From Desulfobacterales bacterium (lineage in GTDB: Bacteria; Desulfobacterota; Desulfobacteria; Desulfobacterales; JAFDDL01): a DNA stretch of 64,000 nucleotides. The notes beneath the pieces are model-generated. The model did not search any database. It saw nothing but the letters and a program-made list of their open reading frames with translations, and was not told the DNA's origin. The position numbers and the translations under genes are program-made. The stretch is from assembly GCA_034003325.1 (NCBI GenBank), contig JAVEYW010000010.1:62001-126000 (forward strand), given 5' to 3'. Below are positions 62,063 to 64,000 of this stretch, in pieces (position 1 is the stretch's first letter; every line of letters begins with the position of its first letter).

Positions 62063-64000
62063 TTGAAACCAACCAAGAAAACGAAAACAAGCAAGACGGC
62101 TGCAAGGAAGCAGGAGGCCAAAGATGGCTCGGTTCCTGTCAAAATCAACGATGTTTCCTTAACAGAGCTGCTCGATATTGAACAACTGAACCCGATCCTG
62201 AATGACTTTTGCAACGCGGTCGGGATTGCCGCAGCAATAATAGATCTTGAGGGGAATATCCTTGTTTGCGCTCACTGGCAGCGCATTTGTACCGCTTTCC
62301 ACCGGGTTGACAAGCGAACGCGCGCGCGCTGTATCGAAAGTGATACCAAGCTCTCTGCAACGCTGAAAGAAGGCAAGCAATTTTCGATTTACCACTGCAA
62401 GAACGGCTTAACCGACGCCGCTTCGCCGATCATCATCAAAGGGGAGCATGTGGCCAATGTTTTTGTGGGACAGTTTCTCCTGGCCAAACCTGACAACACC
62501 TATTTTAAAAAGCAGGCTCTGGAATTCGGCTTCGATACGGCGGATTACTTGAAGGCGCTCGATGAAGTGCCGATCGTCCCTCAAGAAAAACTGCCCGCTA
62601 TTCTCGGGTTTCTGACAGGTTTCACCCGCCTCGTAGCATCTCTAAGCCTTGAGCGGATCAAAGCCACAACAGCTGAAACTACCTGCAAACTCAGTCAGGA
62701 AAACTCGAAACAGGCCAAAACGGAATTGATGCGTTATAAGGCGCATCTGGAAAAACTGGTGGCGGATAGAACTGAGGCACTCGAGCATTCCGAGCAATAC
62801 AGCCGACTTATCCTGCAATCGGTGGCAGAAGGGATTATCGGAACAGATGTGAAAGGCCACTGCACCTATGCCAATGAAGCCGCGCTAAAAATGCTCGGGT
62901 ATTCCTTCGACGAAATATTCGGCCACTCCATGCACGACTTATTCCACCATTCGAATGCTGACGGCTCACCGCACCTGCAGAAGGAATGCCCGATTTATTT
63001 TGCCTATACGCAGGGAATAACCAGCTTTCGCAGGGACGAGGTGTTTTGGCGCAAGGACGGTTCGTTTTTTGATATTTCCTACACCAGCGTGCCTCAGCGT
63101 AAAGGCAATACAATTATCGGCGCCATCGTGGTGTTCCGAGACATCACCAACCGAAAAAGAGCCGAGGATGCCTTACAGGAGAGTGAATATCATCTTAAAA
63201 CCATTCTGGCGACGACGAATGAAGGGTTTTGGTGGGTTAATAATGACGGGCGTACCGTGGACCTCAATAACGCTTTGTGCAAATTTTTAGGCAGATCACG
63301 TGAAGATATTCTGGGCCGGACGCCCTTTGAATTTCTGGACCAGGAAAATACCGCGATCTTGAAGGAGCAGTTTAAACGCAGGGCTCTCGGTGAAACCAGC
63401 ATCTATGAGCTCGCCCTCAGCCGGCCGGATGGTTCAAAGGTGTCATGCCTGTTTCACGCAACCCCGCTTTATAATAAAAATGGAATAAAAACAGGCTCTT
63501 TTGCCATGATTGCGGATATCACCCATCTCAAAAATATGGAAAAGGAACTCATCATCGCCCGGAACAAGGCAGAGAATGCTACCCGGGCAAAAAGTGATTT
63601 TCTGGCGAACATGAGCCACGAGATCCGCACCCCCATGAACGCTGTCCTGGGGATGATACATCTGGCACTCAAGACGGACTTAACACCGAAACAAAGAGAC
63701 TACCTCAACAAGATTCAAATTTCTTCCAACGCTCTTATGGGCGTCATCAACGACATTTTGGATTTCTCCAAGATCGAGGCCGGAAAACTGAGCATGGAGT
63801 CTATCAGCTTCAATCTGGATGAAGTCCTGGACAACCTGGCCACTCAGATTACGATCAAGGCTCAGGAAAAAGAAGGGATCGAGGTTTTATTCCGCTCCGA
63901 AGCCAATGTACCCCGCTATCTGGTGGGAGATCCCCTACGGTTAAATCAAATTTTAGTCAACCTGGCCAACAACGCCATTAAATTTACCGAGCGTGGCGAA
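62063..64000 (+). CDS. PocR-PAS sensor histidine kinase (runs off right edge)
   Basis: The open frame begins at TTG 62063 (AGGAATAGG upstream; an in-frame TAG at 62051 excludes earlier starts). Residues about 35-200 match a PocR ligand-binding domain (LNPILNDFCNAVGIAAAIID, CIESDTKLSATLKEGK, PIIIKGEHVANVFVGQF), with Cys residues that may bind a metal centre or ligand. Two PAS domains follow (YSRLILQSVAEGIIGTDVKG; YHLKTILATTNEGFWWVNNDG segment), then a HisKA domain with phospho-accepting His near 519 (LANMSHEIRTPMNAVLG), and the ATPase start (NQILVNLANNAIKFTE). The rest of the kinase and any receiver domain lie beyond the window. Confidence 0.88.
   Translation, partial: MKPTKKTKTSKTAARKQEAKDGSVPVKINDVSLTELLDIEQLNPILNDFCNAVGIAAAIIDLEGNILVCAHWQRICTAFHRVDKRTRARCIESDTKLSATLKEGKQFSIYHCKNGLTDAASPIIIKGEHVANVFVGQFLLAKPDNTYFKKQALEFGFDTADYLKALDEVPIVPQEKLPAILGFLTGFTRLVASLSLERIKATTAETTCKLSQENSKQAKTELMRYKAHLEKLVADRTEALEHSEQYSRLILQSVAEGIIGTDVKGHCTYANEAALKMLGYSFDEIFGHSMHDLFHHSNADGSPHLQKECPIYFAYTQGITSFRRDEVFWRKDGSFFDISYTSVPQRKGNTIIGAIVVFRDITNRKRAEDALQESEYHLKTILATTNEGFWWVNNDGRTVDLNNALCKFLGRSREDILGRTPFEFLDQENTAILKEQFKRRALGETSIYELALSRPDGSKVSCLFHATPLYNKNGIKTGSFAMIADITHLKNMEKELIIARNKAENATRAKSDFLANMSHEIRTPMNAVLGMIHLALKTDLTPKQRDYLNKIQISSNALMGVINDILDFSKIEAGKLSMESISFNLDEVLDNLATQITIKAQEKEGIEVLFRSEANVPRYLVGDPLRLNQILVNLANNAIKFTERGE

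Noticed and set aside
1-64000. CRISPR arrays, tRNA or rRNA genes and prophage modules
   Set aside because: No regularly spaced direct repeats, cloverleaf with TTC-arm motif, rRNA segments, integrase or phage structural genes were found on reading both strands.

Overview
The window reads as chromosome of a Gram-negative anaerobe, most probably a sulfate-reducing member of the Desulfobacterota (Desulfobacterales type). This is inferred from the gene content: lipopolysaccharide genes (kdsD, waaA), LL-diaminopimelate aminotransferase plus lysA, a Tat-exported Phs/Psr-type molybdenum reductase, a full anaerobic cobalamin (cbi) operon, two large sigma-54 activators with several canonical -24/-12 promoters, and two genes that are complete only if an in-frame UGA is read as selenocysteine. 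No tRNA, rRNA, CRISPR array or intact insertion sequence was found.

Layout. 0-6.2 kb: envelope and central metabolism (edge fragment of an acyl-CoA synthetase, kdsD, pfk, waaA, LpoA-like lipoprotein). 6.4-8.9 kb: regulators (GAF-ANTAR, TetR) and a small protein behind a strong 5' hairpin. 9.2-12.3 kb: sigma-54 activator, fabH, then a textbook sigma-54 promoter. 12.5-18.8 kb: an operon for an outer-membrane barrel, a c-type cytochrome, a molybdopterin oxidoreductase, its FeS subunit, a cytochrome b anchor and a periplasmic rhodanese with in-frame UGA. 18.8-20.6 kb: TorD-like chaperone, FmdE-like protein and a small exported protein.

20.7-39.6 kb is the corrinoid region. A palindrome-rich intergenic stretch leads to a cobalamin riboswitch with a terminator. 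It is followed by a TonB-dependent receptor, an exported and C-terminally membrane-anchored CobN-like chelatase, DUF2162, an ExbB/TolQ-like protein and DUF2149, and then cobD-cbiB-cobB-cbiCX-cbiD-cbiE-cbiL-cbiF-cbiG-cbiH-cbiJ, mostly with overlapping stops and starts. The first five genes resemble the HmuR/HmuS haem gene set of Bacteroidetes but sit under B12 control. My inference is an envelope corrinoid or tetrapyrrole metal-handling machine driven by a dedicated ExbB/ExbD-like motor.

39.6-46.9 kb: FMN-binding protein, methyltransferases including an RlmI-type enzyme, a FrnE-like DsbA protein with UGA in place of the first active-site Cys codon, a conserved small protein, a hydrolase, a HTH/ligand-binding regulator and a class III aminotransferase. 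46.9-51.2 kb: a very large sigma-54 activator divergent from a gene with its own sigma-54 promoter. 51.2-54.3 kb: dapL-lysA and an Lrp regulator. 54.6-56.9 kb: a sigma-54 promoter, a ZraP-like periplasmic protein and a DegP protease. 56.9-59.7 kb: nickel-uptake accessory proteins (NikK/NikL-like) with a porin but no transporter core. 60.0-64.0 kb: a small membrane protein, a response regulator-phosphatase, and a PocR-PAS histidine kinase running off the edge.
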